A DNA stretch of 64,000 nt from Candidatus Limiplasma pullicola (GCA_018710985.1 DVIV01000045.1:20618-84617), one strand, 5' to 3'. Shown: positions 45,046 through 53,707, counted from the first letter of the stretch. The notes: generated by a model not told the origin, from the sequence alone. Numbers and translations are program-made.

Positions 45046-46073
45046 CACCGCGCCCTCCTTTCCATCACCGAATCGCGCTCCACCAACGTCAGCGGCAGAA
45101 TGCATTCCATCCGTTCATGCGCGCCCGCCGCAGCTTCCATGATCAGGCGCACCGCCTCGGCTCCCTTGCGCGCGATATCCTGATGAACCGTGGTCAGCGA
45201 GGGATAGCAGATGCGGGAGAGATACACATCGTCAAAGCCAACGACCGACAGATCCTCGGGGATGCGAAGCCCCCGCTGCAAAAGCCCCTTCACCAGCCCC
45301 ACGGCCAGCACGTCCGCGGTGACGAATGCGGCGGTCTGTTTGCGGCCCCGGCGCACGTATTCGCCCGCGGCAGCCACGCCGTATTCGTAGGATACGGTGT
45401 CGGAATACAGCGCGTTCTCGTCGGGAGCGATGCCCGCCGCCGCCAGCGCGTCGCAGTAGCCCTGGTAGCGCTTGCTGTTGACGCCATGCTCGCGGATGGA
45501 GCCGCTGACGAAGGCGATGTCCCGATGCCCTCTGGCGATCAGGTATTCGGTGGCCATGCGCGCGCCCTCGCGGTCTTCGATGCCGATGGTATGAAAGGCC
45601 GCGTCCTTGACGTAGCTGTCTACCAGCACGATGGGTACGTTCATGCCGCGCAGCTCTTCCAGATTCCGTCCCGGATACGCGCCCACGATGATGATGCCGT
45701 CCACGCCCCGGTTCTGGGCTACATTCACATAGCTCTGGTCCTCCTGCGTGCCGCTGAGCAGCAGGTGATAGCCGTTTTTGCGCGCGGTGTATTCGATGGC
45801 GCTGAGCAATTCCCCGTAGAAGGGGTTGGAAAACATGAATTCCTTGCCCGGCTCGGTCTGGGGGATGAGCACGCCGATGAGGTTGGAGCGGCGGCTGGAG
45901 AGGCTGCGGGCGTTGAGGTTGGGTACATAGTGCAGCCGACGCACCGCTTCCAGCACGCGCTGCGTGGTTTCGGCGCTGATGGTTTCGCCGGGGTTCCGGT
46001 TGAGCACGTAGGACACCGTGGTGGCGGATACGCCGGCTTCGCGGGCGACATCCTTGATGCTTACGCGCTTCAT
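45045..46073 (-). CDS. LacI-family transcriptional regulator
   Basis: A 342-residue LacI/PurR-type repressor. The N-terminal HTH is SIKDVAREAGVSATTVSYVL with hinge VPNLNARSLSSRRSN, and the periplasmic-binding-like ligand domain follows (NLIGVLIPQTEPG, GVDGIIIVGAYP, VVGFDDVYLS). It is the first gene of the GH31-GH65-ABC operon, directly behind a strong promoter with an operator just after the start site, so it is expected to repress itself and the operon until an alpha-glucoside or derivative is present. Confidence 0.93.
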   Translation of the reverse strand: MKRVSIKDVAREAGVSATTVSYVLNRNPGETISAETTQRVLEAVRRLHYVPNLNARSLSSRRSNLIGVLIPQTEPGKEFMFSNPFYGELLSAIEYTARKNGYHLLLSGTQEDQSYVNVAQNRGVDGIIIVGAYPGRNLEELRGMNVPIVLVDSYVKDAAFHTIGIEDREGARMATEYLIARGHRDIAFVSGSIREHGVNSKRYQGYCDALAAAGIAPDENALYSDTVSYEYGVAAAGEYVRRGRKQTAAFVTADVLAVGLVKGLLQRGLRIPEDLSVVGFDDVYLSRICYPSLTTVHQDIARKGAEAVRLIMEAAAGAHERMECILPLTLVERDSVMERRAR

Positions 46074-46112
46074 GGCCCTGTCAGCTCCTTTCAGGAGAGG
46101 AAAAGCGATTCA

Positions 46113-46127
46113 CTTAAACGTTTCAGT
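46113..46127. promoter_or_regulatory. LacI-type operator at the lacI operon start site
   Basis: CTTAAACGTTTCAGT (plus strand) lies directly downstream of the lacI -10, spanning the predicted transcription start. The same 15 bp recur at 44516-44530. Confidence 0.7.
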
Positions 46128-46133
46128 ACCCAA

Positions 46134-46162
46134 AGTATACCGCATCCCTGCCGCCTTGTCAA
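46134..46162 (-). promoter_or_regulatory. Sigma-A promoter of the lacI-GH31-GH65-ABC operon
   Basis: TTGACA (46157-46162 on the complement), 17 bp, TATACT (46134-46139). A near-perfect promoter that would need the adjacent operator for control. Confidence 0.85.
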
Positions 46163-46187
46163 TGGGTTGGGCGAAAAAAACGCAAGG

Positions 46188-47963
46188 CTATCCCCGCCGC
46201 CGCTGCCCGCCCTCCGCCATCAGCCACAAAAGCAGCGGAGCGCACAGGTACAGCGGCATGGCATAGCGGAAGTACCCGTTCACGGCGGACAGCAGACAGC
46301 CCGCCAGCGTGAAAGCCGCGGGCACGGCGCACAGAAGCCGTCCCCTGTTTCCGCGCAGCAGCCATACCGCGCTCATCAACACGATCCAGCCATACAACCC
46401 CGGCGACACCACCAGCCGGTACAGCGGGTTCTGGGCCAGCCGGTCGGTAAACGCCTCCAGCCTTTCGCTCAGGGGATTCACGGTATAGTCATACAGCCCC
46501 TTGACGCTCGCCGTGCGGGTGGACTGGTCGCCGATGAGCAAGGTGGGCTTGATGACGCTCATGTAGCCGGGATAGAGATAGCCATAGGTATTATGGAACG
46601 TGGCGCTCAGGCACGTCATGGGATGGTCCATCACGATGCCGGGCCACGCCCGCCAGAAGGCGCGCTTTTGCTCCGGGGTCGCGTCCTCGCGCCACAGGGC
46701 CTTGACAGGGTCGCTCAATTCGCCGTTGTACGCCGCTTTTAGCTCCTCCACCGGCAGCACGCCCGCAACCGCCTCCGCCTGCGCCTCCGTCAGCCCGTCG
46801 CCCGCGGCCACACGGGCCACCTGCTGCAGCGGCAGGGAGTAGTTTTCGCTCTCCGGCATCGGAGCGATGTTCAGTCCCGGCAGCACCATAAGATGCAGCC
46901 CGCCATAGACGGCCAGCACGCACGCGGCCGCCAGCGCGGGCAGCCGCCACGTGCCGCAGGCCCGGCGCTCCCTGCGCATGAGGGTCCACGCCAGCAGCAA
47001 CGCAAGGGTCAGCAGCGCCAGGAATATCCCCGGATTGCGCAAAAGCGCGCACAGCACCGCCGCCGCGCACAGCCCGGCGGCGCGCGCCACGCCGCGCCGG
47101 TCCGGCTCGTCCACCACGCGCTTTACCATCAGCGACAGAAACAGCACCGCCATGGCAAAGTTGGTATCCTTGCCCACGCAGAACGCAAACACCGGGAAGA
47201 TGGGGCATAGCGCATAGAACGCAAGTGCCGTCCAAAACAGCCAGCGCGGCGCCTCACTCCGGCGCAGGCCGTCGAGCAGCGTGCCCAGCAGCCATGCCAT
47301 CAGCACCGCCTGTGTCACGCAGTACAGCGCCACCCCCGCGTCCGCGCTGCCCAGCCACAGCCCCAGCTGGCGGAACGCGCCCAACAGCCACGTCTGAAAC
47401 ACGGGATTGGCGTTGCTCATGGGCGTAAGGCCCATCAGCTCCTTGAGCTGGCTGATGCTGTCGTTGCTCACCGTTCCGGGAAACAGGCAGACAAACCACG
47501 GCAGCCAGCACACCAAAAGCAGCGCCCCCAGCCAGGCCGGAGCGGGGCCGGGCAGCGGAAAGCGCCGGTCATTCCCTTTTTCGGGCACGGAAAGCGCCGT
47601 CGCTGCAAGCCGCATGGCCGCAAAAATCAGCAGCGCATATCCTGCAAGGGTCAGCGCCGCCCACGGCAGCCGGCCGGTGACCAGCTCCGCTGTGCCCACG
47701 GCGGCAAAGCTCTGCCCCAGCACCACCACGCCGGCCAGCAACACGGCCAGCACGCCCAGCCGCGCCGGCGCAAACGGCCGCCGCAGCCTGAGCAGCGCGC
47801 CATACAGCGCCCATGCCGCACCCGCCGCCAGCGCCCACAGGGCCGTGCCCGGCAACACCGGGCCCTCCTGCGCCGGAAGTGAATTCCGGGCAAGCGCCAG
47901 CACGGTGATGGCGCACATCGCCGCGCGCGCGAGCTGCCTTTGCCAGTTCAGCCGGTTTTGCAT
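46188..47963 (-). CDS. Polytopic membrane protein (DUF6020-like)
   Basis: A 591-residue protein with about 12 membrane helices. The loop FPGTVSNDSISQLKELMG, and CVGKDTNFAMA, are features I associate with DUF6020-type membrane proteins of Bacillota, which may be GT-C glycosyltransferases. A ~120-residue external segment lies at about residues 375-490. Function unknown. GGGAGG precedes the ATG, and its promoter (47994-48022) diverges from the VirD4-like operon. Confidence 0.65.
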   Translation of the reverse strand: MQNRLNWQRQLARAAMCAITVLALARNSLPAQEGPVLPGTALWALAAGAAWALYGALLRLRRPFAPARLGVLAVLLAGVVVLGQSFAAVGTAELVTGRLPWAALTLAGYALLIFAAMRLAATALSVPEKGNDRRFPLPGPAPAWLGALLLVCWLPWFVCLFPGTVSNDSISQLKELMGLTPMSNANPVFQTWLLGAFRQLGLWLGSADAGVALYCVTQAVLMAWLLGTLLDGLRRSEAPRWLFWTALAFYALCPIFPVFAFCVGKDTNFAMAVLFLSLMVKRVVDEPDRRGVARAAGLCAAAVLCALLRNPGIFLALLTLALLLAWTLMRRERRACGTWRLPALAAACVLAVYGGLHLMVLPGLNIAPMPESENYSLPLQQVARVAAGDGLTEAQAEAVAGVLPVEELKAAYNGELSDPVKALWREDATPEQKRAFWRAWPGIVMDHPMTCLSATFHNTYGYLYPGYMSVIKPTLLIGDQSTRTASVKGLYDYTVNPLSERLEAFTDRLAQNPLYRLVVSPGLYGWIVLMSAVWLLRGNRGRLLCAVPAAFTLAGCLLSAVNGYFRYAMPLYLCAPLLLWLMAEGGQRRRG

Positions 47964-47993
47964 GGACGCACCTCCCTGCTTGAATCCAAAGCC

Positions 47994-48022
47994 ATCATAG
48001 CCGCTTTTGTCCCTTCTGTCAA
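47994..48022 (-). promoter_or_regulatory. Promoter of the DUF6020-like gene
   Basis: TTGACA (48017-48022 on the complement), 17 bp, TATGAT (47994-47999). Confidence 0.8.
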
Positions 48023-48047
48023 ACCTGGAAAAACCGCGCAGGAACGA

Positions 48048-48076
48048 TTGACAGGCCCTGCGGCGGATGATAGACT
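48048..48076 (+). promoter_or_regulatory. Promoter of the VirD4-like four-gene operon
   Basis: TTGACA (48048-48053), 17 bp, TAGACT (48071-48076). Transcription would start near 48083, which excludes an ATG at 48067 as the first gene's start. Confidence 0.65.
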
Positions 48077-48141
48077 TTAAGGTGGCGCGGTGTGAGCCGC
48101 ACGCTTTGGAATGCGTTCAAAAAGCCATGATGAAGGCAGGG

Positions 48142-48558
48142 ATGCAAATGACGCCTTTGTTGGATACCGACACGGGAACCCTCACCTTTTCAAACGGCCT
48201 GCGCCTGGAGGCGCTGATGGCTCCTGCGGCGCTTTCGGGGCGGTATGCCACCCTGCGCGACCGCGAAGTGTTTCTGGAGCCCTGTCCCGTAACGGGCGGC
48301 ACGCTGGCGCCGGTCTGCCTGTTTCAGGAGGGAGCGCTGGTGGGCGTTACCCTGTTTGCCAGCGCCGTGGGCGGCCGGGAGCGGCCCGGCGCGGACCGTC
48401 AGCGCGCTTTTCTGATGCGCCGCCTGCACCTCAAGGACCCCTGTCCCGATACCATGGGCAGCGTGTGTGTGCGCTGTCCCTTCGGAGAGGTGCTGATTTC
48501 CACCGATCCATATACCGGCCAGTCCGCGGCGCTGATTTCTTACATGCCCGAGGACTGA
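48142..48558 (+). CDS. Unrecognised 138-residue protein, first gene of the VirD4-like operon
   Basis: I do not recognise this family. It is a small soluble protein with an alternating, beta-rich pattern (TGTLTFSNGLRLEALM, GGTLAPVCLFQEGALVGVTLF, then GEVLISTDPYTGQSAALIS). Two cysteines occur in SVCVRCPFG. Start ATG 48142 (MQMTPLL) or 48148 is chosen because the promoter excludes upstream starts and GAAGGCAGGG provides an SD. The next gene begins 26 nt later. Context suggests a partner of the 195-, 687- and 432-residue proteins. Confidence 0.6.
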   Translation: MQMTPLLDTDTGTLTFSNGLRLEALMAPAALSGRYATLRDREVFLEPCPVTGGTLAPVCLFQEGALVGVTLFASAVGGRERPGADRQRAFLMRRLHLKDPCPDTMGSVCVRCPFGEVLISTDPYTGQSAALISYMPED

Positions 48559-48584
48559 GCCATACCAAAGGGAGTTGAACCACC

Positions 48585-49172
48585 ATGCAGACGGCGCTTG
48601 CGCCCATTATGCGGGATTATCTGATTCGCTTTCAGCAAACGGCCATCAAGGAAACCGGCCGGCGGCCTCTCACCTTTCTGCGCACCCCGCTGGATGAAAA
48701 GCTGCTGTTGCCCGGCTGCCAGCGGCCCGGCTATGCCTTCTGGCAGCCCATTTCCTGGCAGGATGGAAACGTGCCGCTGGGCCCGCGGGCAGAGGGGTTC
48801 CACCGCAGCATTGTGGAGTATGTGTCCATGTGCCAGTTTCTGGAGATTCACTTTCACCTGCCGGTGGCGCACATGAACAGCCCGCTGAGCTTTCTGTACA
48901 ACCGCACCTTTGAAACCTGCAAAAACACGGAATCCGCGCCGCCTTCGCGCGCCTTTGAAGAAGCCGAATTCTACCGCAGGGAGCACCCCTCCCTGCCGCT
49001 GGCCTACTGCATGGCCACCACCTGCGACGGAGCGGAGCCGCTTCTGCTCATGCTGGGCGCAGAGGACGGGCAGGCCTTCATCCAGCACGCGGCGGGCGAC
49101 CCCAACCCGCTGTACCTCAAGCTGGGTCTGGACCGCCTACTGCCCAAGCTGCAATTCGTCTACGACATCTGA
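48585..49172 (+). CDS. Unrecognised 195-residue protein of the VirD4-like operon
   Basis: No family recognised. A soluble alpha/beta protein without signal peptide or membrane helix. Notable stretches: LTFLRTPLDEKLLLPGC, QRPGYAFWQPISW, a SMCQFLEIHFHLPVAH helix region and YLKLGLDRLLPKLQFVYDI at the C-terminus. It has AAAGGGAG upstream of the ATG. It is spaced 27 nt from its neighbours on both sides and is almost certainly cotranscribed with them. Confidence 0.65.
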   Translation: MQTALAPIMRDYLIRFQQTAIKETGRRPLTFLRTPLDEKLLLPGCQRPGYAFWQPISWQDGNVPLGPRAEGFHRSIVEYVSMCQFLEIHFHLPVAHMNSPLSFLYNRTFETCKNTESAPPSRAFEEAEFYRREHPSLPLAYCMATTCDGAEPLLLMLGAEDGQAFIQHAAGDPNPLYLKLGLDRLLPKLQFVYDI

Positions 49173-49199
49173 CGCTTCCGCCGGAAAGGAGCTGCGGCC

Positions 49200-51263
49200 A
49201 TGCGCCTCACCACGCGACAAACGGGAATCATCAGCTATGCCGGTCTGGAGGAGGGCGCGCTGTGGGCCGCCGCCAAGCGCATGTTCGCCCAGTCAGACGA
49301 ACCTGTGCCCGACCGGTTTCGGTCCTTTTTGCCCATCTTTCCGATTGAGCTGGTTCAAAACATGAGCTATGTGGGCCGCCGGGAACGCAACCTGGCCCGG
49401 GTGTCGCCCGCGGGCTTTTCCACCGACCCGGATGAATACCACCGCCTGCTGTGCGCCGAGCTGCCCGATCTGTATACCGGGGAAAATGCCCTGCGCAATT
49501 TCGATGCGGAAGGGCGCTACCGCGGCGGCGGCGCGGTGACGGTGGACAGGGCCTGGGCCACGCTGTTTCCGCAGTATCAGCCCTTTCTGGGCGAGCGGCT
49601 GGTCATCCATATGATCGGCGGGGGCCATCAGGCCGTGGCCGTGCCGGAAAGCGTGTTTCCCCGCGGCGGCGGGATTCTGGAGGGTGCGGAGCGGGAATTG
49701 CGCATCACGGCGCGCTGCGCACACTACATGGCCTACCTGAAAACCCGCCTGGAAATGGGCGAAAAATATGATCCCGTGCGCTTTGAGGAGGATTACCTGC
49801 GTCTGAACGGCCTGAGCGCCGTATGCGTGCGGCAGAAGGATTTGGGCCGCGTGATGCAGGATCTGTGCATCCTGCGCGGGCTGGATGGCGGCGCCTCCGG
49901 GGACAAGGGGCTCTATACCCTCAACGCCAAGCGCGCCGAGGGCGTCCGGCAGTACGCTCCCTGGCGCTATGCCTGCGATACCTTTGAGGAATCCCCCATA
50001 ACGCGCGCAACCGCCCGCCTGCTTCAGCTGGCCTTTGACGAGGACGGCGCGCCGGGGGATCTGTGGGTACCCTATCAGGATGCGGGCGAATACATCGACC
50101 GCCAGCGCATGACGCTGGATGTACGCGCCCTGTGCGAAGGCTTTCAGATCGCCCCCGCCTATGATCCCGCCACGCGCGGCGGGCGCTATCCCACCGTGGT
50201 GCGCGTGGCCGCCGTGCGTGACCGCGAGCTGCGCCCCATGGTGGCCGATGCGCTCAACAACCCCGCCTACGGCAGCGGCATGAATCCTCTGGGCATGCTC
50301 AACAAGCTGGTCTGTCTGCCCGACAGCCGCGAGCTCTTGCGCCAGCGCCGCCTGGTGCTGGAGCCCGCGTCCCTGACCTGCGAAAACGATACCGTCGGTG
50401 TGGAGGACTACCGGCGCATGCGCGCCATGGCCCGCTGGCAGGAGTGGAAGGGGCGCCTGGTAGATGCGCTTTACCGCCGTGAAAGCGCCCTGTCGCAGCT
50501 TCAGGTGGGAACCTCCGCCTATGACCATGCCAACGACCTGCTCACCCGGCAGGTGGATGCCCTGGAACGCGAGGTGCAGCGCGCCGCTGTTTCCCTGCCC
50601 GGCAGTCAGCTCAGCGGCTATGACGCGGATATCGACTACCTGCGCCGCATGTGGCGTCACCGCGAGGGTGTGCCCGAAGGGGAAAAGCAGGAAAACATGC
50701 TTTTCGCGCCCGATGCCCTGCGCGAGCTGTGTATTGAAAGCGGCTATGCCATGCGCAGTGCCGTCCATACCTTCGACCTTGCGGACCTGCTGACCGAAGC
50801 GCCGGAGGACGAGGCCGCGCCCGCATCGGAACCGGAGGCCGCCGAAGTGCTGCCTTCCGAAGAGGCGGCAGCTCCCAGCCAACCGGCTTCCGGCGACCCC
50901 AAAACGGAGGAGGAAGCCGCTCCTGACCCGGGCGTACAGCCCGCAGAGGCGCCCGCCGTCAAACCCGCCAAGGCCCTGCGCCGGGTCAAGGTGAAAAAGC
51001 CCGCAAAAAAGCCGCCCTTGCCCATGCCACGGTTTGAGCAGATCGACATGTTCACCGCTGTGGAGCAGGCTGCCGCGGAGGTTACGGCGCCCGCCTCCGC
51101 CAGCGCCTGCGAACCTGCCGCAGCCGACGGGGCGCCCGCGGCATATGTCGTGCGTTCGCTCTCCCAGCTGACGGGTCCAAAAGGCGCAGCCCGTCCCGGC
51201 ATGATGGCGCGGCTTCTGAAAGATTCCAAAACCGAAGGCAACGATCCTGACGGGCGGGCCTGA
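49200..51263 (+). CDS. Unrecognised 687-residue protein with a disordered linker and beta-clamp-like motif
   Basis: No family recognised. Residues 1-~525 look globular (YCRRERNL-like basic patches, VIHMIGGGHQAVAVP, a coiled stretch around 455-490). Residues ~528-605 are a Pro/Ala/Glu-rich disordered linker that becomes Lys-rich (RRVKVKKPAKKPP). Directly after it lies QIDMF (residues 614-618, nt 51039-51053), which fits the clamp-binding consensus QL(S/D)LF and resembles QADMF of DNA polymerase III alpha. The linker-motif layout resembles proteins that dock on the sliding clamp. It has a ~17-nt gap to the VirD4-like ATPase gene. No enzyme signature seen. Confidence 0.65.
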   Translation: MRLTTRQTGIISYAGLEEGALWAAAKRMFAQSDEPVPDRFRSFLPIFPIELVQNMSYVGRRERNLARVSPAGFSTDPDEYHRLLCAELPDLYTGENALRNFDAEGRYRGGGAVTVDRAWATLFPQYQPFLGERLVIHMIGGGHQAVAVPESVFPRGGGILEGAERELRITARCAHYMAYLKTRLEMGEKYDPVRFEEDYLRLNGLSAVCVRQKDLGRVMQDLCILRGLDGGASGDKGLYTLNAKRAEGVRQYAPWRYACDTFEESPITRATARLLQLAFDEDGAPGDLWVPYQDAGEYIDRQRMTLDVRALCEGFQIAPAYDPATRGGRYPTVVRVAAVRDRELRPMVADALNNPAYGSGMNPLGMLNKLVCLPDSRELLRQRRLVLEPASLTCENDTVGVEDYRRMRAMARWQEWKGRLVDALYRRESALSQLQVGTSAYDHANDLLTRQVDALEREVQRAAVSLPGSQLSGYDADIDYLRRMWRHREGVPEGEKQENMLFAPDALRELCIESGYAMRSAVHTFDLADLLTEAPEDEAAPASEPEAAEVLPSEEAAAPSQPASGDPKTEEEAAPDPGVQPAEAPAVKPAKALRRVKVKKPAKKPPLPMPRFEQIDMFTAVEQAAAEVTAPASASACEPAAADGAPAAYVVRSLSQLTGPKGAARPGMMARLLKDSKTEGNDPDGRA

Positions 51264-51280
51264 CCCGCCGGAGGTGTGTT

Positions 51281-52579
51281 ATGGCAACGGTACTCAAGGG
51301 CCTGCAAATTGCCCGCGATATCCCTTACCGCGAACCGGATTCGCTCTTTGCGCTGGGCGGCGCAGACGGCATGGGCAAAAGCGTCTATCTGCCCGTAGGC
51401 GCCAGCCTGATTGACCGGCACATGCTGATTCTGGGCAGCCCCGCGACCGGCAAGACCAATATGCTGCTGCATCTGGCCCGCGGCCTGCGTGCCAACCAGA
51501 GCGAAAACGACGCGCTCATCATTCTTGATCCTACGGGAGAGTACTACAACGCCCTGTATCAAAAGGGGGATGTGGTCTTTGCCGACGACAAGCGCGCCGT
51601 GGGACCGGACGGCCCGGAATGCTGGAACCTGTTTGAGGAATTCACCGATGACAGCCGGCTGATCGAGGACGCGTCCGCGCTGTTCGGCCTGCTGTTCGAG
51701 GAACGCATCCAAAGCGCCGCCCATCCCTTTTACCCCACCGCCGCGCGTGATCTGATCATGGCGCTGGCGGTATATCTCAAACGCCGGGGCGACAGCGAGC
51801 TGTGCACCTGCCAGGCCCTGCGCGAGCTCATCGATGGCTTCGACATGGAAAGCATGTGCCAGATTCTCGATGCCGCGCCGGAGTTCCGCGCCTTTGCCAG
51901 CTATCTGGGCGAGGGAGAGCGTGCGCAGGGCGTGGTGGCCCATCTGCAGCAGGCCGCGCGTGAGCTGCTGGCCGGGCGTTTCGGCAGCCGTGGCACGCTG
52001 GGCATCCGCAAGCTGATGCGCGCGCGCGGCGGACGCACCATCTTCATCTGCTACGACCCGGCAAGAGGCCCGCTGACGCGCCCCGTATTCGCCGCGCTGA
52101 TGGACCTGTGTCTGACCGAGGCGCTTGCCTGTGTGGAGCGCGACGGGACCGTAACCATGCTGCTGGACGGGCCCTGCGTGCTGGGGCGTCTTCCGCACCT
52201 GGAGGACGCGCTTGCCCTGGGCCGGGCCAAAGGCCTGCGCATTCTGATGGCGGAAACCGGCGTGGGCGCCCTCAAGGCGCGCTATCAGGCCGAGGCCGGG
52301 CCCATGCTGGGGCAGATCGGCACCACCGTAGCCTTCCGGCTCTGGGACCGGGAGAGTCGCGCCTATGTCAAGAGCCTCTACGGCCGGCACCGCGCGGTGG
52401 AAAGCTACCGCTCGACCGTGCAGCGCGGTATGGTGGAGCAGGTAATGGATGAGCACGTCATCAGCGACGAGGATCTCACCGCCCTGCAAACAGGCGAAAG
52501 CATCATCGCAACGCTGCACTATCCTCCCTTTCTCTTCCGGCTCCGGCCCTATGGCGCAGAACCCGTCGGGCATTTCTAA
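51281..52579 (+). CDS. VirD4/TraG-like P-loop ATPase (orphan)
   Basis: A 432-residue soluble ATPase of the VirD4/TraG/TraD-HerA clade. Walker A GSPATGKT is at residues 52-59, and LIILDPTGEYYN (residue ~80) is the DxKGE-like segment of coupling proteins. The Walker B region reads TMLLDGPCVLGRLP at residues 292-305 in place of the family's LLDEFxxLGxxP, so the catalytic glutamate is replaced by Gly297; the downstream ILQS glutamine is also missing (LMAETGVG). No transmembrane helices. Conjugative relaxase, T4SS channel and VirB4 are absent. Probably a DNA-handling motor or scaffold for the adjacent novel proteins. Confidence 0.75.
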   Translation: MATVLKGLQIARDIPYREPDSLFALGGADGMGKSVYLPVGASLIDRHMLILGSPATGKTNMLLHLARGLRANQSENDALIILDPTGEYYNALYQKGDVVFADDKRAVGPDGPECWNLFEEFTDDSRLIEDASALFGLLFEERIQSAAHPFYPTAARDLIMALAVYLKRRGDSELCTCQALRELIDGFDMESMCQILDAAPEFRAFASYLGEGERAQGVVAHLQQAARELLAGRFGSRGTLGIRKLMRARGGRTIFICYDPARGPLTRPVFAALMDLCLTEALACVERDGTVTMLLDGPCVLGRLPHLEDALALGRAKGLRILMAETGVGALKARYQAEAGPMLGQIGTTVAFRLWDRESRAYVKSLYGRHRAVESYRSTVQRGMVEQVMDEHVISDEDLTALQTGESIIATLHYPPFLFRLRPYGAEPVGHF

Positions 52580-52600
52580 AACGCCATATTCCATTCAAAA

Positions 52601-52839
52601 AAGCGCGGCCTCCGATATGCTTCGGATGCCGCACCAGGCTGTCAAAAATCCTTTGGGGAGGTTTGGAGGGCCCGCAGGCCTTCCAAAATGGATTCGTATC
52701 GCCCGGCTTTGCCGGGCGGGCAGGGAGTTTGCGCCCCCGGCGCAAACATTTCTTAAGCATCTGGCGGAAAAGGACGGTGCAGCCGGACTTTTTCGACAAG
52801 CAAGCGCGGCATCCGAAATGCTTCGGATGCCGCGCTTTT
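52601..52839. repeat. Palindrome cluster with duplicated hairpin
   Basis: Two 32-nt copies of a hairpin (52601-52632 and 52802-52833) match at 30 positions. The second is a perfect terminator stem followed by TTTT; the first lacks the T-tract. Between them lie CGCCCGGC/GCCGGGCG (52700-52718) and GTTTGCGC/GCGCAAAC (52727-52747). There is no coding potential. It resembles a REP-type intergenic palindrome cluster between convergent genes. Confidence 0.7.
52801..52839 (+). terminator. Terminator downstream of the VirD4-like operon
   Basis: AAGCGCGGCATCCGAA, ATGC, TTCGGATGCCGCGCTTTT, a 15-bp stem with T-tract on the plus strand, just before the end of the convergent dehydrogenase gene. Confidence 0.8.
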
Positions 52840-52849
52840 CATCTGTCCC

Positions 52850-53707
52850 TTACCGGTAGGCCTTGATGATGGCCTGGGTGCCCAGGTCGCCCTGTCCCTG
52901 CTCCTGCATGCGCTCATAGATGCCCAGCACCTGCTTGAGCACCGGCAGCTCCGCGCCGCGCTGGTCCGCTTCCTCCACGGCGATGCGCATGTCCTTGATG
53001 AAATGCTTGATGTAGAAACCGGGTGCCCAGTCCTCCTGTGCCATCTTGCGGCCGTTGTTGCTCATCTGCCAGCTTCCGGCCGCACCCGCTGAGATGCAGT
53101 CCAGCATGTTGGAGATGTCCAGCCCGCCGGCTTCGCCATAGCGGATGGCCTCGGCCACGCCCGCCACGCATCCCGCGATGGCGATCTGGTTGGCCATTTT
53201 GGTATGCTGCCCGCAGCCCGGTCCGCCGGTGAGCGTGATGCTCTTGCCCATGGCCTCAAACAGCGGACGGCATGCCTCAAAGTCCGCCTTGTCACCGCCC
53301 ACCATGATGCTCAGCGTCGCGTTGCGCGCGCCGCTGTCGCCGCCGCTCACAGGTGCGTCCAGCGGTTTCAGGCCCCGCTGCTTCGCCTCGGCGGCGATGC
53401 GCTGCCACAGCGCAGGACTGGTGGTCGTCATGTCGATGAGATACGCGCCCGGTTTGGCGCTGTCCAGAATCCCGCCAGCGGCGAGGTAGACCTCTTCCAC
53501 ATCCTTGGGGAATCCCACGATGGTGATCACCGCGTCCTGGTCCTTCGCGCACGCGCCCGCGCTCTCGGCCCAGACCGCCCCTTCCGCGAGCAGACGCTCC
53601 GCCTTGCTTTTGGTGCGATTGTATACCGTCAGCGCATGCCCCTTCTCCATCAGGTGCCGCGCCATGCTTTCACCCATCACGCCGATGCCGATAAAGCCGA
53701 TCTTCAT
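52850..53707 (-). CDS. Beta-hydroxyacid dehydrogenase (tartronate-semialdehyde reductase/3-hydroxyisobutyrate dehydrogenase family)
   Basis: A 285-residue NAD(P)-dependent dehydrogenase. The N-terminal GFIGIGVMGESMARHL binds the cofactor, with VYNRTKSKAE at the adenosine side. DAPVSGGDSGARNATLSIMVGG is the substrate motif, and KMANQIAIAG carries the catalytic lysine. Family members include GarR, which reduces tartronate semialdehyde to glycerate. It is divergent from an HpcH/HpaI-type aldolase operon, and that pairing recalls the glucarate/galactarate pathway, but substrate is not fixed. AAGGAGG precedes the ATG. Confidence 0.87.
   Translation of the reverse strand: MKIGFIGIGVMGESMARHLMEKGHALTVYNRTKSKAERLLAEGAVWAESAGACAKDQDAVITIVGFPKDVEEVYLAAGGILDSAKPGAYLIDMTTTSPALWQRIAAEAKQRGLKPLDAPVSGGDSGARNATLSIMVGGDKADFEACRPLFEAMGKSITLTGGPGCGQHTKMANQIAIAGCVAGVAEAIRYGEAGGLDISNMLDCISAGAAGSWQMSNNGRKMAQEDWAPGFYIKHFIKDMRIAVEEADQRGAELPVLKQVLGIYERMQEQGQGDLGTQAIIKAYR

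Noticed and set aside
48048..52579. Conjugative element or ICE
   Set aside because: Only a VirD4-like ATPase is recognisable; relaxase, VirB4, channel proteins, integrase and attachment sites are all absent.
52601..52839. Insertion-sequence remnant between convergent genes
   Set aside because: No transposase fragment, target duplication or terminal-repeat layout; consistent with terminators and REP-type palindromes instead.
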